Numbered from the stretch's first letter, positions 24,941-34,794 are shown. The stretch: DNA of 64,000 nt from Aquisalimonas lutea (GCF_030409225.1 NZ_JAUFPK010000001.1:926191-990190); one strand, 5' to 3'. The notes: generated by a model from the letters alone, not told the origin. Made by a program: numbers and translations.

Positions 24941-26395
24941 ATGAACCGAGCGACCGATACCTCCACCGAGGCGCTGGAGCGCTGGCTCGAGCGGCTGGAC
25001 GACCGGGATCTGCCGATCCTCAACCGCACTGTCCAGCGGCTTTGCCAGACCACGGCCGACACCGAGGCTTCGACCCAGGACCTGGCCACCGTCGTGCTCC
25101 AGGACCCGTCGCTGACCTCGGGGGTGCTGCGTGCGGCCAACAGCGCCTATTTCAATCGCTCCGGACAGGAGATCAGCACGGTCAGCCGTGCCGTGGTGCT
25201 GCTCGGCTTCGATACCGTGCACACCATCGGCATCTCCCTGACGGTCCTGGATACCCTGCTGCGTGGTGCGACCCGGGAGCGCCTGGTGCGCATCATGCGC
25301 GAGTCGGTGTTCGCCGCCGCCCAGGCGCGGCTGCTGGCCCGCGAGCAGGGCGCCGGCGGCAGCGAAGAGGTGTTCGTGGCCGCGCTGCTTCTGCGGCTCG
25401 GCGAAATGGCGTTCTGGTGCTTCAGCGACGAGCCGGAGGCCCGTGCCATGGAGCGCGGGCTGGCCAACGAGAGCCGCTCCCAGGGCATGCTGGAGCGGGA
25501 AATCCTGGGGTTCCGGCTGCGGGAGCTCACGGGCTACCTGGCGCGGTCATGGCACCTGGGGGATCTCGTCGAGCGCGCTCTGCAGGCCCGTCAGGATGCC
25601 ACCCAGGGGCAGATCGGCTGCATCCGCATGGGGCACCGCCTCGAAGCGGTGATCCGCGAGCACGGCTGGCGCGGCGCGGAGACCGACGAGGTGCTCCAGC
25701 AGATCGTGCGCCGTACCGGCGTCCCGCAGGCCCGGGCGAAGACGCTGCTCAACCAGGCCAGGGACGAGAGCCAGCGCATCGCCGAAGCCTTCGGGATCCC
25801 GGCGGAATGGGATCAGGGCGGCCGGGCCCGCGCCGGTAGCGAAACCCAGGCCGAGGGGCCGCGGATCCACCGGCCGGCCCCGGTGCTGCAGCTCAAGATC
25901 CTCCGGGAGCTGTCCGTGGTGATGCGCGAGCAGCCCAGCACGCACACGGTGCTGGAGATGATCCTCGAGGGCCTGCACCGGGGGGTGGGCATGGACCGGA
26001 CCGTGATCACCATCTACAACCAGGAGCGTACCGCGCTGCGGGTGAAGTACTCCGTCGGCGACGTGGACGGGAGCCTCGGCGTGGCGCTCGCCGATGAGCT
26101 ATCGGACAGCCGTATGGCCGTTGTGCGCACGGCGCTCCAGCAGCAGCGGCTGGTCCAGCTCATGGACGTCGCCCCGGAAGACCACGAGCGCTGGCAGGTC
26201 GGTGCCTTCCAGCACCGCATCCGGGGCATGGACGCGGTGCTCGTGCCGCTGGTGATCCGGCGCCGCGAGATCGGGCTGATCTATACGGACAGGATTCCCA
26301 GCCAGAGGCTGCTGGATGCCGAGGCCGTGGACAGCGTGCTGCACTTTGCCGACCAGGCCAACCTCGCCCTGGAGCACATCACGGCCTCTTCCTAG
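24941..26395 (+). CDS. HDOD-GAF signalling protein
   Basis: 484 aa. The N-terminal HDOD domain (about 20-230) has [34 protein letters not shown] and the [17 protein letters not shown] helix; like other HDOD domains it lacks a catalytic HD pair. The C-terminal part (about 325-480) is a GAF-like ligand-binding domain, starting at [20 protein letters not shown] and ending in [10 protein letters not shown]. Such proteins act in signalling, often together with c-di-GMP or chemotaxis networks. It is divergent from trpB2. A TACAAT sits 12 bases before the ATG, without a clear -35. Confidence 0.82.
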   Translation: MNRATDTSTEALERWLERLDDRDLPILNRTVQRLCQTTADTEASTQDLATVVLQDPSLTSGVLRAANSAYFNRSGQEISTVSRAVVLLGFDTVHTIGISLTVLDTLLRGATRERLVRIMRESVFAAAQARLLAREQGAGGSEEVFVAALLLRLGEMAFWCFSDEPEARAMERGLANESRSQGMLEREILGFRLRELTGYLARSWHLGDLVERALQARQDATQGQIGCIRMGHRLEAVIREHGWRGAETDEVLQQIVRRTGVPQARAKTLLNQARDESQRIAEAFGIPAEWDQGGRARAGSETQAEGPRIHRPAPVLQLKILRELSVVMREQPSTHTVLEMILEGLHRGVGMDRTVITIYNQERTALRVKYSVGDVDGSLGVALADELSDSRMAVVRTALQQQRLVQLMDVAPEDHERWQVGAFQHRIRGMDAVLVPLVIRRREIGLIYTDRIPSQRLLDAEAVDSVLHFADQANLALEHITASS

Positions 26396-26425
26396 TGTCC
26401 TTAAGCCAGGTTCGCTGGATTCCGA

Positions 26426-26458
26426 GCGTCCGCGCGGCGCCGGGCGATGCGCGGACGC
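26426..26458. terminator. Stem-loop after the HDOD gene
   Basis: GCGTCCGCGC (26426-26435) and GCGCGGACGC (26449-26458) form a perfect 10-bp stem with a 13-base loop, 31 bases after the HDOD-GAF stop. There is no U-tract, so it may be a weak or Rho-assisted terminator, or simply a GC-rich structure at the head of the next gene. Confidence 0.4.
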
Positions 26459-26524
26459 GCGTGACGCGCGCTGCACGGGCGCGTACGCTGGTAGCGATAT
26501 CCCGTGGCGGCAGGAGGCTCGGGC

Positions 26525-27067
26525 GTGCGGATCGGACTCTTGTGCCATGTCGCGCTCGCAGTACTGTTTCTCCCCGGTGTCACCGCGGCGCTGGCCACGG
26601 ATCAGTGGGGTGACGACCAGGCGAGCGTGCGCGCGGCGGCCGGCGGCGAGCTCATCATCGACGGCCCGCGGCGGCTGATCCACCACGGAACCTACGCCGG
26701 CATCCCCGTTACCGTGAATCGTCGTTTCGACGACGGCGGCCTGCGCCAGGTGCGGTACTTCAATCGCGCCGGGCACCGCCGTCCCGCGGGCTATATCGAG
26801 GACTTCGAGCGGCTGCGCCGGCACCTGACCGATGCCTACGGCGAGCCGGACCTGGACCTGCGCGAGTGGCGCAGCGACGCCCTGCGGGAGCAGCCGGGCA
26901 TGGACGGCATGGCCCTGGCCGGCGGTAAACTGGTCCTGGTCGCGGGCTGGGAGACCCCGGAGGCGCGCATCCTCATGACCCTCCAGCGAGAGCACACGGC
27001 CATCGCGCACCAGCTGGTCTTCACGGATCCCGAGGCCGGCCCGGATACCTTCACGACCGGACAATGA
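26525..27067 (+). CDS. Hypothetical exported protein
   Basis: About 180 aa. A GTG at 26525 with GGAGG 7 bases upstream begins a convincing signal peptide (hydrophobic core about 5-20, ending near TAALA). The mature part is soluble and mixed, with LIHHGTYAGIPVTVNRRFDDG and YIEDFERLRRHLTDAYGEPDLD, the latter resembling small periplasmic proteins that compare two inputs. I recognise no family. It lies between the HDOD gene and a dioxygenase on the same strand. Product probably periplasmic; function unknown. Confidence 0.6.
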   Translation: MRIGLLCHVALAVLFLPGVTAALATDQWGDDQASVRAAAGGELIIDGPRRLIHHGTYAGIPVTVNRRFDDGGLRQVRYFNRAGHRRPAGYIEDFERLRRHLTDAYGEPDLDLREWRSDALREQPGMDGMALAGGKLVLVAGWETPEARILMTLQREHTAIAHQLVFTDPEAGPDTFTTGQ

Positions 27068-27122
27068 CGCCGCGTGCGACCGTCTCCGCCGGTTGCATGC
27101 CGCCTGAACGAGGAGCTCGCCC

Positions 27123-28073
27123 ATGCAGATCGAGGGAATTCATCACCTGACGGCGGTGACCGCCGACGCGCCGGCGAACTACGCGTTCTACACCCGGACC
27201 CTCGGCCTGCGGCTGGTGAAGAAGACCGTGAACCAGGACCAGACCGAGGCCTACCACCTGTTCTACGCCGACGCCGTGGGCTCGCCGGGGACGGATATCA
27301 CGTTCTTCGACTTCCCCGCGCCCCCGGAGCAGCGCGGGAGCCAGAGCATCTGCAACACGGCCTTCCGCGTGGCCGGCCGCGAGGCCCTGGAGTGGTGGGC
27401 CGAGCGGTTCGCGGCCCAGGGCGTGCACCACGGCGCCATCCACGAGCGCGACGGCCGGCTGAGCCTGGATTTCGAGGATCCCGAGGGCCAGCGCTTGCGC
27501 CTGGTCGACGACGGCGGGGAAGGGACGGCGCACCCCTGGGAAGGCAGTCCCGTGCCGGCCGGCTACCAGATCCGCGGCCTCGGCCCGATCACCATCAGCG
27601 TGCGCTCCCACGAGCCCACCGATGCGGTGCTGACCCGCATCCTGGGCATGCAGCACGCGCGCTCCTACGACCAGGACGACGTGCAGATCCGGGTCTACGC
27701 CATGGGCGAGGGCGGCGCCGGGGCCGAGCTGCACGTGGCCGTGGAGCCGGGGGTGCCCCAGGCGCAGCCCGGCGCCGGAGGCGTGCACCATGTCGCCTTC
27801 CGGATCGCCGACGCCGCCTATGACGCCTGGACGGAGCACCTGCGGGGTGCCCGCATGCCGTTCAGCGGCCCGGTGGATCGCTACTATTTCCGCAGCCTGT
27901 ACTTCCGTGAGCCCAACGGCATTCTCATGGAGCTGGCCACGGACGGCCCCGGCTTCGCCACCGACGAGCCGGCGGATCGGCTCGGGGAGACGCTGGCGCT
28001 GCCCCCTTTCCTGGAGCCGCAACGCGAGCAGATCGAGCGCCGGCTGAAGCCCCTGGACACCGGCGCGGGGTGA
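27123..28073 (+). CDS. VOC-superfamily ring-cleaving dioxygenase (MhqO-like)
   Basis: 316 aa made of two vicinal-oxygen-chelate modules (about 3-150 and 155-290). Metal ligand candidates are His in GIHHLTAVT, His in GVHHVAFRI and the Glu in [13 protein letters not shown]. The opening matches the 'ring-cleaving dioxygenase' group related to MhqA/MhqO, thought to open hydroquinone or catechol rings with Fe(II) and often linked to quinone stress. GAGGAGC precedes the ATG. No other aromatic-degradation gene is adjacent, so a detoxifying role is more likely than catabolism. Confidence 0.82.
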   Translation: MQIEGIHHLTAVTADAPANYAFYTRTLGLRLVKKTVNQDQTEAYHLFYADAVGSPGTDITFFDFPAPPEQRGSQSICNTAFRVAGREALEWWAERFAAQGVHHGAIHERDGRLSLDFEDPEGQRLRLVDDGGEGTAHPWEGSPVPAGYQIRGLGPITISVRSHEPTDAVLTRILGMQHARSYDQDDVQIRVYAMGEGGAGAELHVAVEPGVPQAQPGAGGVHHVAFRIADAAYDAWTEHLRGARMPFSGPVDRYYFRSLYFREPNGILMELATDGPGFATDEPADRLGETLALPPFLEPQREQIERRLKPLDTGAG

Positions 28074-28094
28074 CGCGCGCGGGCCTCTCCCGGG

Positions 28095-28502
28095 TCAGAC
28101 CTCCAGTGGCCGGCGTCCCGCCCGCTGCCGCAGCCAGTTGACCGACCGCAGCACGGCGGGGCGCGTGATGATCCACCGCTCCACCCGGAACTTGCCGGGG
28201 AAGTTGACCAGCGTCAGTCCCACCAGGATGGTCAGCACGCCCTGCCCGGGGAGCACCAGCATGAGCACGCCGGCGACGATCAGCACGGCGCCGACCAGGT
28301 TCTTGGTCACAAGAAGCAATGCCCGCACCACGGGGTGGCGTCGGGTCAGGACCACCGCCTCGCGGCGCCGATGGGCAAAGTAGTCGGCGGGGATGCGGAC
28401 CACGATCCAGGGGACCATGACGACGCCGCCGAGAAGCATCACCACCGAGAAGGCGGCGAGCCACCAGAAGACGACGGGATCAGCGGGCAGCCAGTCAGGC
28501 AT
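28095..28502 (-). CDS. PGPGW-type membrane protein
   Basis: 135-aa inner-membrane protein. An N-terminal helix (about 10-32), a basic cytoplasmic stretch (HRRREAVVLTRRHP) and two close C-terminal helices carry the signature LPGQGVLTILVGLTLVNFPGK of the putative transmembrane PGPGW family. Function unknown. It is followed on the same strand (upstream in transcription) by the TRAP genes, with 33 bases between, so it may be the last gene of that operon. Confidence 0.75.
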   Translation of the reverse strand: MPDWLPADPVVFWWLAAFSVVMLLGGVVMVPWIVVRIPADYFAHRRREAVVLTRRHPVVRALLLVTKNLVGAVLIVAGVLMLVLPGQGVLTILVGLTLVNFPGKFRVERWIITRPAVLRSVNWLRQRAGRRPLEV

Positions 28503-28535
28503 GGTCCGGGCCTTTCTGCAGAAGCATCGGGCTCG

Positions 28536-29843
28536 TCAACCGCGCCGGCTCATCTGTTCCGGCAGCCAGGTGGCGAGCTCCGGGAACAGCGTCAGTATCA
28601 CCACGGCGAGCATCAGCACCAGGAAGAACGGGAACGATGCCCAGGCGATCTGCAGGATGTTCTTGCCGGTCAGGCCCTGAATGACGAACAGGTTGAAGCC
28701 CACCGGCGGCGTGATCTGCGACATCTCCACCACGATCACCAGGAAGATGCCGAACCAGATCAGGTCGAGTCCCGCCGCCTGCACCATGGGCAGCACCACC
28801 GACGTGGTCAGGACGACCACGGAGATGCCGTCGAGAAAGCACCCCAGGATCACGAAGAACACGACCAGTGCCGCCAGCAGGGCATACACGGAAAGGTCCA
28901 TCTGCGCGATCCACGCCGCCAGCTCGCGAGGGATGCCGGTGTAGCCCATGGCCGTGGTCAGCACGGCGGCGCCCGCGAGGATGAAGCAGATCATGCACGA
29001 GGTGCGGGTGGCGGCGGTCAGCCCGTCGACAAAGACCCGCCAGTTGAGGGTCCGGGTGCAGGCCGCCAGAACGAGCGCCCCCAGAACGCCCAGCGCGGCC
29101 GCCTCGTTGGGCGTTGCCACCCCGGCGTAGATGGAGCCGATCACCGTCACGATGAGCACAATGACCGGAATCAGCCGCCCGGAGCCGAGGATCTTGCGGC
29201 GCAGGGATACGGGTGGGTCCGCCGGCGGATTGCGGTGCGGGAAAAGCCACGACCACGCGACCACGTATCCCATGAGAAGCACGACCAGCATCAGGCCCGG
29301 GAGAATGCCGGCGATGAACAGCCGGGCGATGGAGACTTCCGCGCTGACCCCGTAGACGATCAGGATGATGGACGGCGGGATCAGCAGCCCCAGCGTCGCG
29401 GACCCTGCCAGCGTGCCGATGACCATGTTGTCGGCGTACCCGCGGCGGCGCAGCTCGGGAATGGACATGCGCCCGATGGTGGCGGCGGTGGCCGCGGAGG
29501 AGCCGGACACGGCGGCGAACACGCTGCAGCCCAGCACGTTGACGTGCAGGAGCCGGCCCGGGATGCGGCGCAGCCACGGGGCCAGGCCGGCGTACATGTC
29601 CTCGGCCAGACGGGTGCGGAACAGGATCTCGCCCATCCAGATGAACATGGGCAGGGCGGCCAGCGACCAGGAGGAAATCGAGCTGTAGAGGTTGTTGGCC
29701 AGCACCAGGCCGGTGGGCGCGCCGCTGAAAACGGCAATGCCGAGCACCGCTACGCCCACCAGCGCCAGCGCCACCCACAGGCCCAGGCTCAGGAGTCCCA
29801 GCAGCACCGCGAGCAGGACCAGCCCCGTCGCCACGGTCCCCAT
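28536..29843 (-). CDS. dctM: TRAP transporter large permease DctM
   Basis: 435-aa, about 12-helix sodium-dependent carrier of the TRAP family. Typical features are the early MGVALALVG-like helix, LPMFIWMGEILFRT, the PELRRRGYADNMVIGTLAGSATLGLLIPPS segment and the late PPVGFNLFVIQGLTG. It moves the solute delivered by DctP across the inner membrane. The start lies one base after the dctQ stop. The order dctP-dctQ-dctM on the minus strand is the usual one. The substrate is probably an organic acid, by family only. Confidence 0.93.
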   Translation of the reverse strand: MGTVATGLVLLAVLLGLLSLGLWVALALVGVAVLGIAVFSGAPTGLVLANNLYSSISSWSLAALPMFIWMGEILFRTRLAEDMYAGLAPWLRRIPGRLLHVNVLGCSVFAAVSGSSAATAATIGRMSIPELRRRGYADNMVIGTLAGSATLGLLIPPSIILIVYGVSAEVSIARLFIAGILPGLMLVVLLMGYVVAWSWLFPHRNPPADPPVSLRRKILGSGRLIPVIVLIVTVIGSIYAGVATPNEAAALGVLGALVLAACTRTLNWRVFVDGLTAATRTSCMICFILAGAAVLTTAMGYTGIPRELAAWIAQMDLSVYALLAALVVFFVILGCFLDGISVVVLTTSVVLPMVQAAGLDLIWFGIFLVIVVEMSQITPPVGFNLFVIQGLTGKNILQIAWASFPFFLVLMLAVVILTLFPELATWLPEQMSRRG

Positions 29844-29844
29844 G

Positions 29845-30351
29845 TCAGTCCTCCATCATGCCGCGGCCCTGCGCGTACGCCGGCTTGTCGCCGCGGACGA
29901 GTTCCACCAGGCAGTGGCACAGGGCCAGGACGAACACGCCCAGCCCCAGAACCATGCCGGCCTGGGGAACGGCCAGGGGGATGGCCAGCCGGCCCGGGGA
30001 GATGTCGTCATAGTTGATGGAGTCCATCATCAGGTCGAAGCACCACCACGTGGCGTAGCCGGCCAGGGCGATGGCCAGGAGCAGCGCCGCGGCCTCGGTC
30101 AGTCGGCGGATCGGTTCAGGGAAGCGTTCCACCACCAGCGTGACCCGGATGTGGGTGCCGAAGCGCAGGGCCGGCCCCAGCGCCAGAAACGTCGACGCCA
30201 GTACCAGGAAGCCGGACAGCTCGTTGGCGGAGAGAACCCGGAACGGCAGGAAACGCCCGGCGATCTGTGCCAGGATCAGGCCGCAAATGGAGACCAGGCA
30301 CAGCGCGGCCAGGGTGCTGCAGAGCCGGTACAGCCCATCCAGAATGCGCAT
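29845..30351 (-). CDS. dctQ: TRAP transporter small permease DctQ
   Basis: 168 aa with four membrane helices (about 10-32, 43-65, 82-105 and 120-142), the layout of DctQ, which stabilises DctM and docks the binding protein. RFLPFRVLSANELSGFLVLASTFLALG is typical of the second helix. I chose the ATG at 30351; a longer frame to 30432 adds unlike residues. The dctM start follows one base after its stop, so translation is coupled. Confidence 0.88.
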   Translation of the reverse strand: MRILDGLYRLCSTLAALCLVSICGLILAQIAGRFLPFRVLSANELSGFLVLASTFLALGPALRFGTHIRVTLVVERFPEPIRRLTEAAALLLAIALAGYATWWCFDLMMDSINYDDISPGRLAIPLAVPQAGMVLGLGVFVLALCHCLVELVRGDKPAYAQGRGMMED

Positions 30352-30441
30352 CAGGGGTGCCTGCCGCCTTGCTTGCACCGGGTTGATGCCTGGAGACCGC
30401 CGGCCGGCGGCAGGCAGCACGCTGCCTGCCACCGGATGCGC

Positions 30442-31413
30442 TCATTCGCGGTAGGCATCGATGATCGCCCGGCCGTCGGCGCCGGCGTCCTCGATCCACT
30501 CCTCGGTCATCCGCTCGCCGATGGCGTTGAGCTCCTCGACCAGGGTCTCCGAGGGCTCGATCACGTTCATGCCGTTGTCTTCCAGCGCCGCCTTCTGCTT
30601 GTCCGCCTCCTCGCGGCTCATGGCCCAGCCCCGTTCCTCGGCCTCTTCCGCGGCCGTCAGGATGGCGTCTTGGGTGTCCTCGTCGAGCCCGTCCCAGACC
30701 TGCTGGTTGATTACCACCATGTTCTTCGGGATCCACGCGCGGATGTCGTAGAAGTTGTCCACGAAATCCCAGGCCTGGGAGTTCACGCCGGTGGTCGGCG
30801 AGGTCACCATGGCGTTGATGATGCCCGTGGAGAACGCCTGCGGGATCTCCGGGACCTCGACCTGGGTGGCCTGCATGTCCAGCAGCTCGGCCAGCCGCGA
30901 GGTGGTGGCGTTATAGGCGCGGAAGCTCAGGCCCTCGAGATCGTCCACGCTGTCCACCTCGCGGTTGGTGTACAGGCCCTGGGCGGGCCAGGGCACCGCG
31001 TATAGCAGCTTGATGCCGTCCTCCGCCAGGAGCTCCTCGATCTTCGGGCGGGATGCCTCCCAGAGCCGCTCCGCCTCGTCGTAGCTGGTCGCCAGGAACG
31101 GCACCGAGTCCACGGCGAAGACCGGATTCTCGTTGCCCAGCAGGGAGATGAAGATCTCGCCCATCTGCACCTGCTGCGTGCGCACGGCGCGCTTGATCTC
31201 CGGGTGCTCCACCAGCGAGCCGGCACTGTGTACCTGGACCTCGATGGCACCGTCCGTGGCCTCGTTGATGTCCTCGACGAATTCCCGGACGTTCTGGGTG
31301 TGGAAGGTGGCGTCCGGGTAGGGCGTCGCCATGTTCCACGATTGCTGGGCGCCCGCGGCGCCGGCGCCGAAAGTCAGAGCGAGTGCGGCAGCAAAGGTTG
31401 TAAGACGCGTCAT
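30442..31413 (-). CDS. dctP: TRAP transporter solute-binding protein DctP
   Basis: 323-aa periplasmic binding protein with a signal peptide (about 1-22, cleaved near AGAQQ). Family features are SWNMATPYPDATFHTQNVREF near the N-terminus, SLVEHPEIKRAVRTQQVQMGE, the Arg and Asn pair in GLSFRAYNATTSRLAELL that contacts carboxylates, and QAWDFVDNFYDIRAWIPKNM. GGGAGG lies 7 bases upstream of the ATG at 31413. The aromatic and hydrophobic pocket residues do not fix the ligand. First gene of the TRAP operon. Confidence 0.92.
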   Translation of the reverse strand: MTRLTTFAAALALTFGAGAAGAQQSWNMATPYPDATFHTQNVREFVEDINEATDGAIEVQVHSAGSLVEHPEIKRAVRTQQVQMGEIFISLLGNENPVFAVDSVPFLATSYDEAERLWEASRPKIEELLAEDGIKLLYAVPWPAQGLYTNREVDSVDDLEGLSFRAYNATTSRLAELLDMQATQVEVPEIPQAFSTGIINAMVTSPTTGVNSQAWDFVDNFYDIRAWIPKNMVVINQQVWDGLDEDTQDAILTAAEEAEERGWAMSREEADKQKAALEDNGMNVIEPSETLVEELNAIGERMTEEWIEDAGADGRAIIDAYRE

Positions 31414-31539
31414 GACGGTCCCTCCCGGGTAAGCGCACGGTTGCTTGGTGTTGTTGATCGTACTCCAACAGGGAATCACGGCTGGCGCTGCTCGTCCACT
31501 GCTCGCGCGCGCTGGGTGATCCGGCCCCGCGGTGCCGGA

Positions 31540-31947
31540 TCAAAGGTGATCGATGCGCCGCATGTACAGGGGCGAGAAATAGCGCAACCGGGCGGGCGCG
31601 TGGGAGACGACCCCGGAGATCACCAGAACCAGGATGAACAGGTCGGCCCGCACGTCACCCGCAACCATGACCCCGAGCAGCGCCAGCTTGGCGATGACCG
31701 CCAGGCCGCGCACCTGGATGAGCCAGACGCCGTTGCCCCAGATCTGCAGTGCGGCCATGGCAGCGCCGGTGACCACCGTCAGCCACAGGAACGGAAGCCA
31801 GTGCTGGGGAGCCGCTCCCCAGAGAAATCCGCCGCCGATGCCCGCTGTCCCGACCAGGTGGGCCGTACGGAAGCCGGTTTCCAGCCATCGTTTACCGGGG
31901 AAGGTCCGGCTCTCCGGGGGGAAGACACGGGCGCGTAGGTTCGTCAT
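31540..31947 (-). CDS. Hypothetical membrane protein
   Basis: 135 aa. A polar N-terminus (FPPESRTFPGKRWLETG) is followed by four predicted membrane helices (about 24-42, 45-65, 73-92 and 96-115) and the short tail YFSPLYMRRIDHL. I recognise no family. A stem-loop, GATCCGGC (31518-31525) with GCCGGATC (31534-31541), spans the stop codon and could end its transcript. Upstream on the same strand is the YHS gene. Codon use is less GC-rich than in the neighbouring TRAP operon. Confidence 0.6.
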   Translation of the reverse strand: MTNLRARVFPPESRTFPGKRWLETGFRTAHLVGTAGIGGGFLWGAAPQHWLPFLWLTVVTGAAMAALQIWGNGVWLIQVRGLAVIAKLALLGVMVAGDVRADLFILVLVISGVVSHAPARLRYFSPLYMRRIDHL

Positions 31948-32077
31948 GGCGCGCTGCCGCCTCGCTGACGTGGGTACCCGCAGCATGCAACCACAAACGA
32001 ATCGTCCGCGGAAGCGTGGCGCCGCACAGATGCTCCCGGAGGTCAGGCGAAATCCAGCCAACTTGGGTTACAGGGCA

Positions 32078-32575
32078 CTAGGACTGGGGCGCAATCTCCT
32101 GCCAGCGGCGATCACCGCGCCTGATGAAGCCCTGCATGTCCTCTTCCCAGCGCTGCTGGATGGTATCGCTGTAGTTCAGGTACAGCGTGCCGTCGACGAT
32201 TCTCCAGGCGTGCGGGTCCACAGAGTAGAGCTCGCCCTTGGCCGCCACCGCCCAGGCGCAGTATCCGCCGTAGGCCGGTGCGTACGACCCGGGATCGGCG
32301 AGAAAGCGATCGCGGTGCGCCGCGGAGGCAAAACGCCAGGTGGCGCCGTTCCACTGCGCTTCGAATTCGGCCCGCCCTTCCACCGGGCGGCCCTCGGTGA
32401 AGTAGGCCACCGGGTCATAGCCGCGGATGGCGTAGCCATCGTCGGTGAATACCGGGCCGCGTGCGTTCGGTTCCGCCATGAGCGCCGAGGTGGCTACCCC
32501 GATCACGCCGGTAGCCGCGAGCAACAGAACAATCACCAGAAGGGTCGTTGGCCGGACAAGCACATCGGTGTGCAT
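32078..32575 (-). CDS. YHS-domain protein
   Basis: 165 aa. An N-terminal membrane helix or uncleaved signal (about 10-33) is followed by a YHS-type domain (about 40-120): GYAIRGYDPVAYF, WRFASAAHRDRFLADPGSYAPAYGGYCAWAVA. This subgroup ('YHS domain-containing protein') is periplasmic or membrane-attached and thought to bind metal; the conserved GGYCA cysteine is present. The ATG at 32575 begins the recognisable protein. Role unknown; iron or copper handling has been suggested for relatives. Confidence 0.78.
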   Translation of the reverse strand: MHTDVLVRPTTLLVIVLLLAATGVIGVATSALMAEPNARGPVFTDDGYAIRGYDPVAYFTEGRPVEGRAEFEAQWNGATWRFASAAHRDRFLADPGSYAPAYGGYCAWAVAAKGELYSVDPHAWRIVDGTLYLNYSDTIQQRWEEDMQGFIRRGDRRWQEIAPQS

Positions 32576-32848
32576 CGCTGGTGCTCCGTCAGTGCCGATG
32601 ATTCTGCATTCAGGAACACAGCATGCGGCGATTCTGCCGGCAAGGCCATTCGTAGTTCCCCGTAACGGCCGCATTCAGCCGCGCTACCGCGAGCGCGGCT
32701 ACGCCGTGACGGCTTTTGGTATGTGAGGCGCATGGAACCAGGAACCAGGCGCAAGCGTACTTGTAGAGCAGTTCCTTGCCTTTGCGTGGACTTGCCTGCC
32801 GGAAGGGTGATTCCAGCGAGGGCGTGAGCGATCAGCCGGAGGCGGCAT
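32576..32848. other. Divergent intergenic region of low GC
   Basis: 273 bases between the YHS gene (minus) and the DUF883 gene (plus). It holds a stem-loop, AGCCGCGCT (32677-32685) with AGCGCGGCT (32692-32700) and a 6-base loop, and is visibly less GC-rich than the rest of the window. Both genes must start from here. I see no convincing promoter hexamers and no further gene. Confidence 0.5.
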
Positions 32849-33133
32849 ATGGCAACGCAACCCAGCGAGCACAATGTAACGGACCGGGTAGCGGACAAGG
32901 CGCACGAGACCATTGATCGGGCGGCAGAACGGGCCGGCAGGGCCGAGGAGAGCGTACGGGAGCGCTACTCGGAGGCTGAAGAAAGCGTCCGGGAGAAGGC
33001 ACGGCATGGTCAAAGGCGGGCCGGTGACACGGTGACGGCTCTCGGCTCGTACATACGCGAGAATCCACTTACCGCCATGGGCCTGGCGTTCGCCGTAGGC
33101 GCACTGTATTCATCGCTGCGGCGGCACAGGTAG
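32849..33133 (+). CDS. DUF883/ElaB-like membrane-anchored protein
   Basis: 94 aa. A hydrophilic, Ala-, Glu- and Arg-rich helical region (about 1-70) with a repeat-like pattern (RAEESVRERYSEAEESVRE) is followed by a C-terminal membrane helix (about 72-88), GLAFAVGALYSSLRRHR. This is the plan of the ElaB/YqjD/YgaM family, C-tail-anchored inner-membrane proteins that bind ribosomes in stationary phase in E. coli. GGAGG precedes the ATG. A stress or stationary-phase role is inferred from the family. Confidence 0.75.
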   Translation: MATQPSEHNVTDRVADKAHETIDRAAERAGRAEESVRERYSEAEESVREKARHGQRRAGDTVTALGSYIRENPLTAMGLAFAVGALYSSLRRHR

Positions 33134-33262
33134 TGCCGCCGTGACAGAGGCCGTAATGCCCGACGCTGCGGGGCCGGGCCCGCCAACGGTCTCCGGGCGG
33201 GCCATACGGCATGCGCGGGCAGCCGCATGCGGGAACGCGGCCGCCAGGGCACGGGCGTAGCC

Positions 33263-33520
33263 ATGGGCAATCGTCATCTTGCTCGCGACGTTCGGGCGCG
33301 GCGACGCGCCCTGGACGTAAGAGCGGCCGGCATTCGACGCCGCGTGGGGCGGTTGCGCGCGTACGCACGTACCCCGGTTGCTCTTGTTCCGGCCTTTTTC
33401 GCCGGCGTGGTCGTCGGCCGAATGCCCCGATGGGAACGTGCCGTAGGACGACTGCTCTTGCAGTTGCCGAGCATAGGGCGGCAGCTGGACAGGTACTTGC
33501 GACTGATCGCCGGCCCCTGA
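33263..33520 (+). CDS. Small hypothetical protein with one membrane helix
   Basis: About 85 aa from the ATG at 33263 (an upstream ATG at 33227 gives 97). A very basic N-terminal part (Arg and Ala rich, about 1-42) leads to one hydrophobic segment, TPVALVPAFFAGVVVGRM (about 46-63), and an amphipathic tail. Neither start has a good ribosome site. It follows the DUF883 gene by about 130 bases on the same strand, a common place for small envelope proteins. Unrecognised; it could be a chance frame. Confidence 0.4.
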   Translation: MGNRHLARDVRARRRALDVRAAGIRRRVGRLRAYARTPVALVPAFFAGVVVGRMPRWERAVGRLLLQLPSIGRQLDRYLRLIAGP

Positions 33521-33642
33521 GCCCGTCCCCGCTCACTCCGCTCGCGGGTAGGGTGAACCGTGAGCAGACCCTTGCATAGCGCACAGCCACCGGGCCGAAG
33601 CGGCATCCGTTGCCGCGCGACGGCTGAATGAGGAAGAGCTTC

Positions 33643-34794
33643 ATGGATCCGGACTCCGACGACACGCAGAATCCTACTTCCGAGGACTCGAACGGGGAGG
33701 GCGCTTCGGGCTGGCGGGACGTTCCTGCAGTTTGGATTCGCTCGGCGGTCCTTCCCGGCATCCTGTTCCTCATGGTCCTGTACACCATGTACTTTGCCGC
33801 CAGCCTGATCATGCCCATCGCGCTGGCGCTGCTGCTGAGCCTGGTTCTCACGCCGGTTGTCCGGCTCATGGTGCGTGCGGGGCTACCGCAAACGCTCAGC
33901 GCTCTGGTCGTGATGCTCGGGATTGCCGGCACCATGACCGCCGGCATCTACGCGCTGGCAGCACCTGCCTCCCAGTGGCTGGAGCGCGCGCCTTATGAGC
34001 TGCGTCTGCTCGAGTACAAGCTTGCCTGGGTCCAGGAGCCGATCGACAAGGTACGAGAGGCCAAGGAGCGAATCGACGATTTGACGAGCATGGGCGAGGA
34101 TTCCGGGTCGGACGAGGGCGAAGACGAGAACTCGGAGGAACGCTCGGAGGGTGTCTCGTTCAGCCTGGTCGATAACGTGCTCAGTCGAACGCCCAACCTC
34201 GTGTACGGGACGGCGGTCATGCTGATCCTGCTGTACTTTATCCTCGCCTCGGGTGACGCCTTCGTTAACAAGATCGTGCACGTGACCTCAGCCTTCGGGG
34301 ACAAGCGCCGGGTGGTCGAGACCACGCGTACGATCCAGCGACAGGTTGCGCGCTTCCTCGGCATGGTTGCCATCATCAATATCGGCGTCGGCCTGGTCGT
34401 CGCGCTGGCGATGTACGCTCTGGGAGTGCCGAACCCCTTTCTCTGGGGTGCCATGGTGGGGATTCTGAACTTTGTGCCCTACCTGGGCGTCGTCATCAGC
34501 ATGATCGTGGTTACCTTCGTCAGCGTCCTGACGTTCGACGCTCCGCTTCAGATGCTTCTTCCAGCGCTGGTGATACTCGCCGTGAACGTGGTCGAGGGGC
34601 AATTCCTGACGCCCATCCTCGCAGGGCGAACCCTTGACCTGAGTCCCGTCGCCGTGTTTCTCGCGATTGCGACACTCGGCTGGATCTGGGGCCTGATCGG
34701 GGTTCTGATCGCTGTGCCGATGCTCGCAACCGTCAAGCTGGTCTGTGAGCACATCGAGCCCCTGAGAGACGTTGCCGTGTTCCTCGGGCGCTGA
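33643..34794 (+). CDS. AI-2E family transporter
   Basis: 383 aa from the ATG at 33643, chosen because GAGGAAG lies 6 bases before it (an ATG at 33628 is also in frame). It has about eight membrane helices in the AI-2E (TqsA/PerM) arrangement: two N-terminal helices with AALIMPIALALLLSLVLTP-like sequence, a cytoplasmic loop, and the C-terminal PNPFLWGAMVGILNFVPYLG and TPILAGRTLDLSPVAVFLAI segments. An acidic linker (about 138-160, Asp/Glu/Ser) between helices 3 and 4 is unusual. Relatives export autoinducer-2 or other solutes, or act in Na+/H+ exchange. Lower GC than its neighbours. Confidence 0.85.
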   Translation: MDPDSDDTQNPTSEDSNGEGASGWRDVPAVWIRSAVLPGILFLMVLYTMYFAASLIMPIALALLLSLVLTPVVRLMVRAGLPQTLSALVVMLGIAGTMTAGIYALAAPASQWLERAPYELRLLEYKLAWVQEPIDKVREAKERIDDLTSMGEDSGSDEGEDENSEERSEGVSFSLVDNVLSRTPNLVYGTAVMLILLYFILASGDAFVNKIVHVTSAFGDKRRVVETTRTIQRQVARFLGMVAIINIGVGLVVALAMYALGVPNPFLWGAMVGILNFVPYLGVVISMIVVTFVSVLTFDAPLQMLLPALVILAVNVVEGQFLTPILAGRTLDLSPVAVFLAIATLGWIWGLIGVLIAVPMLATVKLVCEHIEPLRDVAVFLGR